Positions 46,202 through 54,324 of a DNA stretch of 64,000 nt are shown in pieces. Both the position numbers and the translations under genes were made by a program. The notes under the pieces are model-generated. The model was not told where the DNA came from, ran no database searches, and saw only the letters and a list, made by a program, of their open reading frames with translations. How positions within the stretch are numbered: the stretch's first letter is position 1; each line of letters opens with the position of its first letter. This stretch comes from Azospirillaceae bacterium (GTDB taxonomy: Bacteria > Pseudomonadota > Alphaproteobacteria > Azospirillales > Azospirillaceae), in the NCBI GenBank assembly GCA_028283825.1, contig JAPWJW010000001.1:930001-994000 (forward strand), written 5' to 3'.

Positions 46202-49200
46202 TCACTCCGCGTCCGACAGCTGGGCGACCAGGCTGGAAAGCTGTTCGTCGGTCAGGGTGTCGATCCGCGCCAGCAGGGCCAGTTCGTCATGGGCGGCCGG
46301 CGCGGGTGCGCCCATGCCGCCAAGGCCGGCGATGTGGTCGGCCAAACCGCCGATGGTCGGATGGTCCCACACCAGGGATGGCGCCAGTTTCACCTCGAAC
46401 TGGCGCTCCACCGCCCCGACCATCAGAACAGACGCCACGGAATCGAGACCGAAGCCGCTGAAACGGTCCTGCGGGCGCATCCCGTCGCGGGCGTGGCCCG
46501 TCTTGTCGGCGATCCAATCCATCAGGAAGTCCTGGATCTCTTGCGTCCGGCTGCGGCGCACCTCCACCCGCGGCGTGTCGGCCTTGGGTGCGGGGGCCGC
46601 GGCCGGCGTCGATTGGGCATCCAAGGCCCGGGCCGGCAGGATCAGCGGATCGGGGGCCCAGTCCTCACCCATCATGGTCTGGTGGGGATCGCCGATGGCG
46701 TCGTCGTAACCGGCCACCAGGTCACGCGCCGCGTGCGCGTCAAGGAACACGGCCTGCGCCGCGGACAGGCCCAGCGCCTTCGCCAGCCGCCGTTCGAAGC
46801 GCAGGCGCGCCCATTCCGCGGCCCGCGCGTCCGGCCGGGCGGCATGGCGCACCGCCGCCAGCAGGATGGCATAGGTCGCCACCTCCCCCGCCTGCAGGTA
46901 GGCCCACTGCCGGGCGGCGGCGATGTCGGCGATGCGGCGTTGCGGGTCCTCGGCGTGCCGGCGGATCGCCTCGGCGGCGTCGCGCAGCTGGTTCGCCAGG
47001 GCGGGCTGGTTCAGGGGGCCGGCCAGGAAGCCGCACAGCGCCTCCGGCGTTTGCAGCAGGCGCGAGCCCACATGCATGTTCATCGGCTCCGTCGGCCCTT
47101 CGAAGATGCGCAGCACGCGCGCATCGCGCAGGATCTGGGGGACGATGTTGGTTTCGATAAAGCCGCGCCCGGCCATTTGCTGCACCAGCTGGTCGGCGGC
47201 GCGCCAGGCGAATTCCGGTCCCGCCGTCTTGCATGCGCAGAACAGGTCCGGCGGCACCGGCAGGTTTGCGTCCAACCGGTCGCCCACCAGCGCCACCAGC
47301 GCCTCGACCGCCGCCGCCGCCGCCGTCAGGTCGCTCAGCCGCATCAGGATGGCGGGATTGTCGATCAGGGCCCCGGTGGCGACGACGCGCCGTTCGCCGT
47401 GGCGCACCATCAGTTGCAGGCAGCGCTTCATCACCCCGAGGCTCAGGGCGGCGATGGCGAAACGGCCGAATTCCATGGTGTCCATGGCGACGGCCATGCC
47501 ATCCCCCGGGCGGCCCAGCATGTCCTCCGGCGCCACCCTCACACCTTCCAGGCGGACCTCGTTCTGCACCATGGCGCGCAGCCCCATGGTCAGGGCTTCC
47601 GGTCCCATGCGCAGGCCCGGGCTGCCCTGCCGCACGATGAAGCCGGTGACCCCTTGCGTTCCGTCGCCATCATCCACGCGGACGAAGGTGTTGATGACGC
47701 CCGCCCAGGCGGCGGACCCGCTCCACAGCTTGGTGCCGTGCAGCCGCCAGCCACCGGCCCCGTCGGGCAGGCCGACCGATGCCAGGTTGCGGATGTTGGA
47801 ACCGGCGTCGGCCTCGGTCATGGCGAAGGAGGCCAGCTGCCGGCCGGCCGCCAGCATGGGCAGCAAGGCGTCACGGGCGGCGGGCTGGGCATGGCGCAGG
47901 ATGGGGCGCACGCCCAGCGCGTTGTTGACCGCGACGAAGGAGGCCAGCGTGGTGTCGATCGCGGCCAGCTGCTGCAGGGCGGCGGCCAGCGACCGGTTGC
48001 CGAGCGCCAGCCCGCCCAGGGCCAGCGGCGCCTGGAGGCCGAGGATTCCCCGGTTGCCGAGATCCAGCACGACGTAGGGCGGGATGGAACGCCGTTCGTC
48101 CATCAGCCGGGAATTCAGCCGGTCGGCCGCGTAGCCGCGCAGCCAGTGCGTCAGCGCCGTTACCCGATCCTGTTCCCCGCTGTCGCGGGGCGCGGGCGAC
48201 GGGGTGACCGGGGATGCGAGGGGGGACGGGGCGGGTTCGGTCGCCCGATGCAGCCGGGGTGCCACCAGCGTGGCGACGGTGGGCAGCGTGCCGTCCTCGA
48301 AACCCTTGCGGCAGGCGTGGCGCTGCTTCTTGCCGCTGTGTGTGCGGGGAAGGCCGCGCGGCTTCAGCAGCAGCACGGCGCCCACCTCCAGGCCATGCCG
48401 CTCGGCAACGGCGGCAACCACCGCCCGGGCCACGCCCTCACCATCCAGGCCGCGCAGGGTGCTGCGCCGCACTTCCTGCGCCACGACCAGGAAGGTCTCG
48501 CCACCCCGGTCGATGGTGAAGGCGGCCGCGCCCCCCGGTTGCAATGCCGGATCGGCCGCTTCCGCCGCCAGTTCGATGTCCTCGGCGGCGTGGTTGGCGC
48601 CGCGCACGATGATCATGTCGTCCAGGCGGCCCAGCACGAAAAGTTCGCCGTCCAGCACGCCACCCAGGTCGCCGGTCCGCAGGAAGGGGCCGTCCCCATC
48701 GGCCAGCCGGGCGCGGAACTTGGCCTCCGTGGCGTCGGGCCGTCCCCAATAGCCGCCGGCGATGGACGGGCCGGCTAGCCAGATCTCACCCAGTGCGCCC
48801 TCGGGCTGCGGCGCCCGGGTCTCGGGATCGACGATCACGATGCGGGTTTCGACCGCCGTGCCGCCGCTGGACACCAGGGCCCGGCCCGTTTCCACGGGCA
48901 CGGGTTCCAGGCGTCCCCCCTGGGGAGACAGGCGGTCGGCCTGCACATGACGCACCGTCGGGCGCCGGTCCGGGCCGCAGCCCGTGGCTACCAGCGTTGA
49001 TTCCGCCAGGCCATAGCCGGGGCACAGCGCCTCAGGCCGCAGGCCGGCACCGGCATAGACCCGCGCGAAGGCCGCCAGGGTCTCGGCCCGCACCGGTTCG
49101 GCGCCATTGACGGCCACGCGCAGCGCGGACAGGTCAAGGTCTCCGCCGTAGCCGGCCGGAATGTCGGCGCAGGCCTGGTAGGCGAAGTTGGGCGCGCCTG

Positions 49201-49945
49201 TGTGGGTGATGGCGTGGCGGGACAGCGCCTCCAGCCAGGTCAGCGGCCGTTGGGCGAAAGCGCCCGGCGGCATCAGAAAGCCCCGGCATCCGACGTACAG
49301 CGGCTGCAGGCAGCCAAAAACCAGGCCGAGATCGTGGTAGTGGGGCAGCCAGGACAGCGTACGGGCCTGCGGCGTGATGTCGAACTGGCGGGCGAAGTCG
49401 GCGGAATTGGCCATGATGTGTTCATGGCGGATGACGACACCCCGCGGCGCCGATGTCGAGCCGGAGGTGTACTGAAGATAGGCGACGGCGTCCGGGGCCG
49501 GGAAGTTGGCCCACGCGGCATGGGGCGGGGCGTTGTCGGCCGGCGTGGGCGTCAGCCAGCGGATGCCGGGCAACTGCGCCGCGGCGACGGGGTGCAGTTC
49601 CGGCGTGGTGATGCCGACCATGGCCCCTGAATCGGTTGCGACCGCGTGCAAATGGTCCAAGGGGCGCTTGGGGTTGGGATAGCGGGTGGGAATGGCGACG
49701 GCGCCGGCGTAAAGGCAGCCGAAGAACGCGGACAGGAAGTCGGAACCCGCCGGCAGCACGATCATCACCGGTGTCGCGACGTCCTGAAGGACGGCCGCCG
49801 TGGCCCGCGCGGCCCGGTCCAGGCGCGCGCAGTCCAACTGCTGTTGTTCCCGGCCCTCGGTGGACAGCAGTGTGTAAAGCGGGAAATCCGGCGTTTCGGC
49901 GGCACGTTGGCGGAGCAGGGACACGAAGGTGGGTGCTGCAATCAC
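46202..49945 (-). CDS. FAAL-ACAD-ACP tridomain loading protein
   Basis: 1247 residues. Residues 1-590 form a fatty acyl-AMP ligase (QYTSGSTSAPRGVV near 160, GYGLAEST, LRTGDLG), which activates a free fatty acid as acyl-AMP. Residues about 620-1110 form an acyl-CoA dehydrogenase-like flavoenzyme (FAMTEADAGSNI, GTKLWSGSA, FEGPTEPMNMHVG). Residues about 1140-1225 are a carrier domain with GLDSVAS (Ser1169). The layout predicts loading of a fatty acid onto the ACP and oxidation to a 2,3-unsaturated acyl starter, then transfer to the first NRPS. The gene is 40 bases after mbtH. Confidence 0.92.
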   Translation of the reverse strand: MIAAPTFVSLLRQRAAETPDFPLYTLLSTEGREQQQLDCARLDRAARATAAVLQDVATPVMIVLPAGSDFLSAFFGCLYAGAVAIPTRYPNPKRPLDHLHAVATDSGAMVGITTPELHPVAAAQLPGIRWLTPTPADNAPPHAAWANFPAPDAVAYLQYTSGSTSAPRGVVIRHEHIMANSADFARQFDITPQARTLSWLPHYHDLGLVFGCLQPLYVGCRGFLMPPGAFAQRPLTWLEALSRHAITHTGAPNFAYQACADIPAGYGGDLDLSALRVAVNGAEPVRAETLAAFARVYAGAGLRPEALCPGYGLAESTLVATGCGPDRRPTVRHVQADRLSPQGGRLEPVPVETGRALVSSGGTAVETRIVIVDPETRAPQPEGALGEIWLAGPSIAGGYWGRPDATEAKFRARLADGDGPFLRTGDLGGVLDGELFVLGRLDDMIIVRGANHAAEDIELAAEAADPALQPGGAAAFTIDRGGETFLVVAQEVRRSTLRGLDGEGVARAVVAAVAERHGLEVGAVLLLKPRGLPRTHSGKKQRHACRKGFEDGTLPTVATLVAPRLHRATEPAPSPLASPVTPSPAPRDSGEQDRVTALTHWLRGYAADRLNSRLMDERRSIPPYVVLDLGNRGILGLQAPLALGGLALGNRSLAAALQQLAAIDTTLASFVAVNNALGVRPILRHAQPAARDALLPMLAAGRQLASFAMTEADAGSNIRNLASVGLPDGAGGWRLHGTKLWSGSAAWAGVINTFVRVDDGDGTQGVTGFIVRQGSPGLRMGPEALTMGLRAMVQNEVRLEGVRVAPEDMLGRPGDGMAVAMDTMEFGRFAIAALSLGVMKRCLQLMVRHGERRVVATGALIDNPAILMRLSDLTAAAAAVEALVALVGDRLDANLPVPPDLFCACKTAGPEFAWRAADQLVQQMAGRGFIETNIVPQILRDARVLRIFEGPTEPMNMHVGSRLLQTPEALCGFLAGPLNQPALANQLRDAAEAIRRHAEDPQRRIADIAAARQWAYLQAGEVATYAILLAAVRHAARPDARAAEWARLRFERRLAKALGLSAAQAVFLDAHAARDLVAGYDDAIGDPHQTMMGEDWAPDPLILPARALDAQSTPAAAPAPKADTPRVEVRRSRTQEIQDFLMDWIADKTGHARDGMRPQDRFSGFGLDSVASVLMVGAVERQFEVKLAPSLVWDHPTIGGLADHIAGLGGMGAPAPAAHDELALLARIDTLTDEQLSSLVAQLSDAE

Positions 49946-49985
49946 GGCGTGTAATCTCCAGGGGGCGGCGGACCGGCCGGATTGA

Positions 49986-50183
49986 TCAGCGGGCGCTCAG
50001 GGGGCGCAGATCGGTCCAGACAGTGGCGATGTGGTCCAGGCAGGTCCGGCGGTCACCCGAGGGACCATCCTTGTGCCAACCAGCCGGCGGGGCCCGGTGG
50101 GCGGGCCACAGCGCGTATTGGCCCTCGTCATTGACGACAACCTGGACGGTCCCGTCCTGCCAGCTTTCTCTCGTCCCATCCAT
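49986..50183 (-). CDS. MbtH-family NRPS chaperone
   Basis: 65 residues from an ATG behind AGAGGTGG. VVVNDEGQYALWPAHRAPPAGW, with its conserved Trp/Pro residues, and TCLDHIATVWTDLRP near the end are MbtH hallmarks. MbtH proteins bind adenylation domains and are needed for their folding or activity. It is the first gene of the leftward NRPS operon. Confidence 0.93.
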   Translation of the reverse strand: MDGTRESWQDGTVQVVVNDEGQYALWPAHRAPPAGWHKDGPSGDRRTCLDHIATVWTDLRPLSAR

Positions 50184-50294
50184 GGGCCACCTCTTTTGCG
50201 GGTAAATTTCCCTGACGAAGACGCGCTTGTGCGCCCAAATCACGTACCATTGGCGCTATATGCACGTAGTGCGATTAGCTGTAACGTAACCGCA

Positions 50295-50322
50295 ATTATA
50301 GCGTATTGACGCTTCATGGCAA
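50295..50322 (-). promoter_or_regulatory. Leftward promoter of the mbtH-NRPS operon
   Basis: On the minus strand TTGCCA, 16 bases, then TATAAT, in an AT-rich 216-base divergent region. It lies about 110 bases before the mbtH start and overlaps the rightward promoter candidate. Confidence 0.5.
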
Positions 50323-50370
50323 CGCATATAATGTCCAATCGTTATGAAATGCACTTATAAAGTGTATAAT
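50306..50370 (+). promoter_or_regulatory. Rightward promoter candidates of the precursor-supply operon
   Basis: TTGACG with 15 bases before TATAAT (50306-50332) and a second TATAAT at 50365-50370 with TTATGA 17 bases upstream. The second is closer to the small Lys-rich gene. The first overlaps the leftward promoter, so the two operons may share a regulator. Confidence 0.45.
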
Positions 50371-50399
50371 TTCGTAACGATCCCTACAGGAGGATGACC

Positions 50400-50687
50400 A
50401 TGAGCGTTGAAGCGCAACTGAAGGAGCGGGCTGCGGCCGAGAAGGCCAAGGCCAAGGCGGAATACAAGGAAACCGCGAAGGCCGAGGAGAAGGCCAAGCT
50501 GAAGGCGGCTTACAAGGCCGAGTACAAGGACAAGTACAAGGCCACCGCCAAGGTGGAAGAAAAGGCCAAGGCCAAGGAGACCTACGCCGAAGCCCTGAAG
50601 GTGGAGCACAAGACCGCCGCGAAGGCGGAGCACAAGCTCCCCAACAAGGAGAAGGCGCAGGCTGCCGCGCTGGCCGCCGGCGTCTGA
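50400..50687 (+). CDS. Small Lys/Ala/Glu-rich repetitive protein
   Basis: 95 residues. The ATG here is preferred because AGGAGG sits six bases upstream; an ATG two codons earlier touches that site. Almost the entire chain is Lys, Ala, Glu and Tyr, in imperfect repeats such as KAEYKETAKAEEKAK and KAEYKDKYKATAKVEEKAK, predicted to be one long charged helix. There is no signal peptide or Cys. I recognise no family. A strong hairpin follows, so it may be made in excess over the biosynthetic genes. Possible roles include nucleic-acid or polyanion binding, or a scaffold; none is supported. Confidence 0.65.
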   Translation: MSVEAQLKERAAAEKAKAKAEYKETAKAEEKAKLKAAYKAEYKDKYKATAKVEEKAKAKETYAEALKVEHKTAAKAEHKLPNKEKAQAAALAAGV

Positions 50688-50688
50688 G

Positions 50689-50714
50689 CCGATACCGGCT
50701 TCGGCCGGTATCGG
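50689..50714 (+). terminator. 11-bp hairpin with TTCG loop after the Lys-rich gene
   Basis: CCGATACCGGC-TTCG-GCCGGTATCGG is a perfect stem with an extra-stable tetraloop. It starts two bases after the stop codon and has no T run. It may stabilise the small-gene message or partially terminate before sbnA. Confidence 0.5.
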
Positions 50715-50893
50715 GGCGGGGCCCCCCGGGCGCCCCGCCCAACTTTCACCCCTTCCCGGATGCGCGACAGGACGTACGGGTCCGCCGGCAGCTTCCGTCC
50801 CCTTTGCCTGGCCCCCTGGCGCGGCCATGGGAAGGACGGGGGCGTCTTTCCGGTACCCCATGTGTTCTGCCGACAGGAAAAGGCATTTGCCCC

Positions 50894-51997
50894 ATGCCCA
50901 TCGTCAGCAGCCCGCTCGATCTGATCTTCCACGACCTGTTCATGCAGGTGCGGGGTGTCGCGGAGCCGGCACGCCTTTATCTCAAGCTGGAAGGCTATAA
51001 CGTCACCGGCTCGATCAAGATCAAGCCGGCCCTGTTCATGGTCGCGGATCTGGAACGGCGGGGCCTGTTGCGGCCCGGTGAATCGACCTTGGTCGAATCC
51101 TCTTCCGGCAACCTGGGCATCGCGCTGGCGCTGATCTGCAGCCTGCGCGGCTACCGGTTCATCTGCGTCACCGACCCCAACGTCTCGCCCATCAACCGGC
51201 GCAGCATCGAGGCCTATGGTGGCCATGTCGAGGTGGTGACGGAGAAGGATCCCCAAGGCGGCTATCTGCAAAGCCGTATCGCCCGCATCAACGCCCTGGT
51301 CCAGGGCAACCCCGATCACGTCTGGCTGAACCAGTACGCCAATCCCTTCAATGCCCGCGCCCACGCGGACTGGACGGCCCGGGCCATCCTGAACGATCTG
51401 CCGGGTGTCACCCGGCTCTATGTCGGGTCGGGGACCACGGGCACCGTCATGGGGCTGGCCGGCTGCTTCGCCGAGTTGTCGCCGCAGACCGAGGTGGTGG
51501 CGGTGGAGCCGGAGGGATCGGTGACGTTTGACCAGAACCGCAAGGGGCGGCGCCTCATTCCCGGCATCGGCACCAGTCGCCGGCCCGAACTGGCCGACGA
51601 GCGCCTGCTGGGCCGCATCGTCTACGTCTCGGAACGGGACACCGTCCGCATGTGCAACCGGCTGGCGCACCGGAACGGCTTGCTGCTGGGCGGATCCAGC
51701 GGTTCGGTGCTGGCAGCGGTGGCCATCGATGCCGAGTCCGGCCTGCTGCAACCCGGCGACACCGTCGTCGCCATCGCCCCCGACCTGGGCGACAAATATC
51801 TGGAAACCATTTATGCGCCGGAGTGGGTGGCCGCCGCCTACGGGGCCGATACCCTGGACACGCCAGCCGCTACTCTGCATCCCCCCCTGGTGGATGAACC
51901 GCTGGAGGCTGTCCTGGCCCGCCATGCCGCGTTGCTGAGCCGGCCGGGCACCACCACCCGTCGTCACCTCATGCTGGCGCAGGCCCACGATGCATAA
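50894..51997 (+). CDS. sbnA: SbnA-like N-(2-amino-2-carboxyethyl)-L-glutamate synthase
   Basis: 367-residue PLP enzyme of the cysteine-synthase fold. NVTGSIKIKPAL holds the PLP Lys (K42), ESSSGNLGIALA binds the cofactor phosphate/substrate and GSGTTGTVMG is the PLP-phosphate loop. SbnA joins O-phosphoserine and glutamate; SbnB then oxidises the product to L-2,3-diaminopropionate (Dap). The next gene is SbnB-like and overlaps by eight bases. Here Dap most likely feeds the adjacent NRPS, since no siderophore (NIS) synthetase genes are present. Confidence 0.88.
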   Translation: MPIVSSPLDLIFHDLFMQVRGVAEPARLYLKLEGYNVTGSIKIKPALFMVADLERRGLLRPGESTLVESSSGNLGIALALICSLRGYRFICVTDPNVSPINRRSIEAYGGHVEVVTEKDPQGGYLQSRIARINALVQGNPDHVWLNQYANPFNARAHADWTARAILNDLPGVTRLYVGSGTTGTVMGLAGCFAELSPQTEVVAVEPEGSVTFDQNRKGRRLIPGIGTSRRPELADERLLGRIVYVSERDTVRMCNRLAHRNGLLLGGSSGSVLAAVAIDAESGLLQPGDTVVAIAPDLGDKYLETIYAPEWVAAAYGADTLDTPAATLHPPLVDEPLEAVLARHAALLSRPGTTTRRHLMLAQAHDA

Positions 51998-53030
51998 GGG
52001 CGGCGAGGGGTTTCACGTCGTCGGGGCGGCCGCCGTTGAGCGTATCCTGGCGTCCAGGCGCGGTGCCGTGATGGATGCGGTGGCCAACGCCTACCTGGCG
52101 CATGCGGCGGGGCGGACAGTCAACCCGGATAGCCATTTCCTGCGTTTTCCTGATCGCCCGAGCGCCCGCATCATCGCGCTGCCGGCCCGGCTTGAGGCGA
52201 CGGCGGGCATAAAGTGGATCGCCAGCTTCCCGGAAAACCGTGACCATGATCTGCCGCGCGCCTCCGCCGTGGTGATCCTGAACGACATGGTGACGGGTTT
52301 CCCCCAGGCCTTGCTGGAGGGGTCCGGCATCAGCGCCGCGCGCACCGCGGCGTCCGCGGCGCTGGCGGCGGAAAGGCTGGCCGGGGGGCGTCGCGCGCAG
52401 GCGCTGGCCGTCATCGGCGCCGGTCCCATTGCCGCCACTGTGCTGGATTATCTGCAGGCCGCCGGCTGGGCGGTGGGGGAGATCCGCGTCCATGACCTGG
52501 TGCCCGCCCGCGCCCAGGCGCTGGCCGACCGGGCACTCGACACGGGCGCCGCCGTCGCGGCCAGGGTCGCCGCGTCCATTCCGGCCGCCGTGGATGGCGC
52601 GGACCTGGTGCTTTTCGCCACGACGGCCGGGGTCCCGCACCTGCAGGACCCGGGGCTGTTCACCCGGCGCCACACGGTGCTGCACCTGTCCCTGCGCGAT
52701 CTGGCGGTTCCCGTCATCCTTGCCGGACAGAACGTGGTTGACGACATCGACCATGCGCTCAAGGCGCAGACCTCCGTGCATCTGGCGGAGCAGGCGACCG
52801 GCGGTCGCGGCTTCATCGCCGGCACGCTGGCCGACCTGCTGGCCGGCCGCCTGGCACCGGATGCGGCGCGGCCGCGCTTCTTCTCCCCCTTCGGGCTGGG
52901 GATCCTGGATCTGGCGGTGGCGCGCCTGGTGCTGGAAGAGGCGGTGGCCGCCGGCGAGGCCCTTGCGGTCGATGGCTTCCTGCCGTCGTCCACGGCCGAC
53001 AGCGGCCTGCGGCAAGGCGGTGTCCGGTGA
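51990..53030 (+). CDS. sbnB: SbnB-like 2,3-diaminopropionate-forming dehydrogenase
   Basis: 346 residues of the ornithine cyclodeaminase/mu-crystallin family. The NAD-binding fold has ALAVIGAGPIAATVLDYL, and the N-terminal half has IKWIASFPENRDHDLPRASAVVILND. Coupled to SbnA, it oxidises the Glu-Ser-derived adduct to Dap and 2-oxoglutarate. The start lies inside the sbnA end, and the stop shares bases with the next start (TGATG). It is good evidence for a Dap residue in the product. Confidence 0.87.
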   Translation: MHKGGEGFHVVGAAAVERILASRRGAVMDAVANAYLAHAAGRTVNPDSHFLRFPDRPSARIIALPARLEATAGIKWIASFPENRDHDLPRASAVVILNDMVTGFPQALLEGSGISAARTAASAALAAERLAGGRRAQALAVIGAGPIAATVLDYLQAAGWAVGEIRVHDLVPARAQALADRALDTGAAVAARVAASIPAAVDGADLVLFATTAGVPHLQDPGLFTRRHTVLHLSLRDLAVPVILAGQNVVDDIDHALKAQTSVHLAEQATGGRGFIAGTLADLLAGRLAPDAARPRFFSPFGLGILDLAVARLVLEEAVAAGEALAVDGFLPSSTADSGLRQGGVR

Positions 53031-54319
53031 TGACCTGGCGCGCCACCTGTGTGGAGTGCGGGGCCACGCGCGCCTGGTCCCATCCCCAGGCGGCGGGGGC
53101 GGAGCAGTGTTCCTGCCCGGCGGGCGGCAACCTTGCCCTGATGCCGCCGCTGGGGCCGGCGGCCCGGTCAGCGCTATTGGCCGCGATCGCCGACGGCGAC
53201 GCCACGCATTGGCGTTACGCCCCGCTGCTGCCGGCACCCCGTCCCACGGCGGGCGGGCGGGCGGGGATCCGCCTGCCGGTGGGATGGACGCCCCTGATTG
53301 ATTGCGGCGTCCAGGGCGCCTCCGGTGGCGGTGTGCGTCTGCTGGTAAAGGATGAGACCCGCAATCCCTCGGGATCGTTGAAGGATCGCGCCAGCGACGT
53401 GGTGGTGGCCGCCGCCCGGGCGCGGGGTGTCACGGCCTTCGTGGCGGCATCGACCGGCAACGCGGCGGCGTCCCTGGCGTGCATCGGTGCCGCCGCCGGG
53501 GTTGCCATCACCATTCTCGTGCCCGCCACGGTACCGCCGGCCAAGCTGGCGCAGATCCGCGCCTATGGCGCCACGGTCCGCCGGGTGGCCGGCAGCTATG
53601 ACGACGCCTGGGAACTGGCGGCCCAGGTGGCGCGCCACACCGGCCTGCACAACCGCAGCACGGGCATCAACCCGGTGACGCGCGAGGGCAAGAAGACGTG
53701 CGCGCTGGAAATCGCCGAGCAGATGGGCTGGCAGGCGCCGGACTGGGTGGTGGTGCCCACCGGTGACGGGAATATCCTTTCCGCCATCTGGAAGGGCTTT
53801 TGCGAATTGCGGACGCTGGGTCTCATCGGCACCTTGCCGCGGTTGGTGGCGGCGCAGGCCGCGGCTTCCGACGCCATCGCGCGCGCCCATTGGGGTGCCG
53901 GGGGTGCCGGGCTGGACCCGGCCATCGCGGTGGATGCCAAATCGGCCGACACCCTGGCGGACAGCATCAGCGTGAGTTGGCCCCGCGACCGTGCCGCCGC
54001 GCTGGCGGCATTGCGGGACAGCCGTGGTTTGGCGGTGACGGTGACGGAGGCGGAAATCGTGGCCGGCGTGCGCGCGCTGGCCTCGCGCTTCGGCCTGTTT
54101 GTCGAGCCGTCCAGCGCCGCCGCCTTCGCCGCGTTCGAACGCGTGGCGCGCAGCGGCCATTTTGAAGCCGGCCAGCGCGTGGTCTGCCTGGCCACCGGCA
54201 CCGGTCTCAAGGATTTGCGCGCCGTGGCCGCCGACACGGATGAGGCGGCGCTCGTGGCCGCCGGTGACTGGCGCGCCGTGGCCGACGCGTTGCCGCTTGC
54301 CACCGGCACCGGGGGCTGA
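53030..54319 (+). CDS. Threonine-synthase-like PLP enzyme
   Basis: 429 residues from the ATG overlapping the sbnB stop. The N-terminus has CVEC and a later CSC, a small zinc-ribbon-like segment seen in some threonine synthases. The PLP Lys is in NPSGSLKDRASD and the Gly-rich phosphate loop is PTGDGN. Canonical threonine synthase makes Thr from O-phosphohomoserine. In this operon it may instead make or process an unusual beta-substituted amino acid for the NRPS. The exact reaction is unknown. Confidence 0.75.
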   Translation: MTWRATCVECGATRAWSHPQAAGAEQCSCPAGGNLALMPPLGPAARSALLAAIADGDATHWRYAPLLPAPRPTAGGRAGIRLPVGWTPLIDCGVQGASGGGVRLLVKDETRNPSGSLKDRASDVVVAAARARGVTAFVAASTGNAAASLACIGAAAGVAITILVPATVPPAKLAQIRAYGATVRRVAGSYDDAWELAAQVARHTGLHNRSTGINPVTREGKKTCALEIAEQMGWQAPDWVVVPTGDGNILSAIWKGFCELRTLGLIGTLPRLVAAQAAASDAIARAHWGAGGAGLDPAIAVDAKSADTLADSISVSWPRDRAAALAALRDSRGLAVTVTEAEIVAGVRALASRFGLFVEPSSAAAFAAFERVARSGHFEAGQRVVCLATGTGLKDLRAVAADTDEAALVAAGDWRAVADALPLATGTGG

Positions 54320-54324
54320 CGGTC

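Noticed and set aside
46079-48778. 899-residue rightward open frame over the loading protein gene
   Set aside because: Low-complexity antisense frame; the leftward frame encodes FAAL, ACAD and ACP motifs throughout.
50894-53030. Staphyloferrin-B-type siderophore cluster suggested by SbnA/SbnB
   Set aside because: No NIS synthetases, decarboxylase or siderophore transport genes; the neighbours are NRPS/PKS and extender-unit genes.
53174-54160. 328-residue leftward open frame opposite the threonine-synthase-like gene
   Set aside because: His/Gly/Arg-rich shadow without domain or ribosome site.
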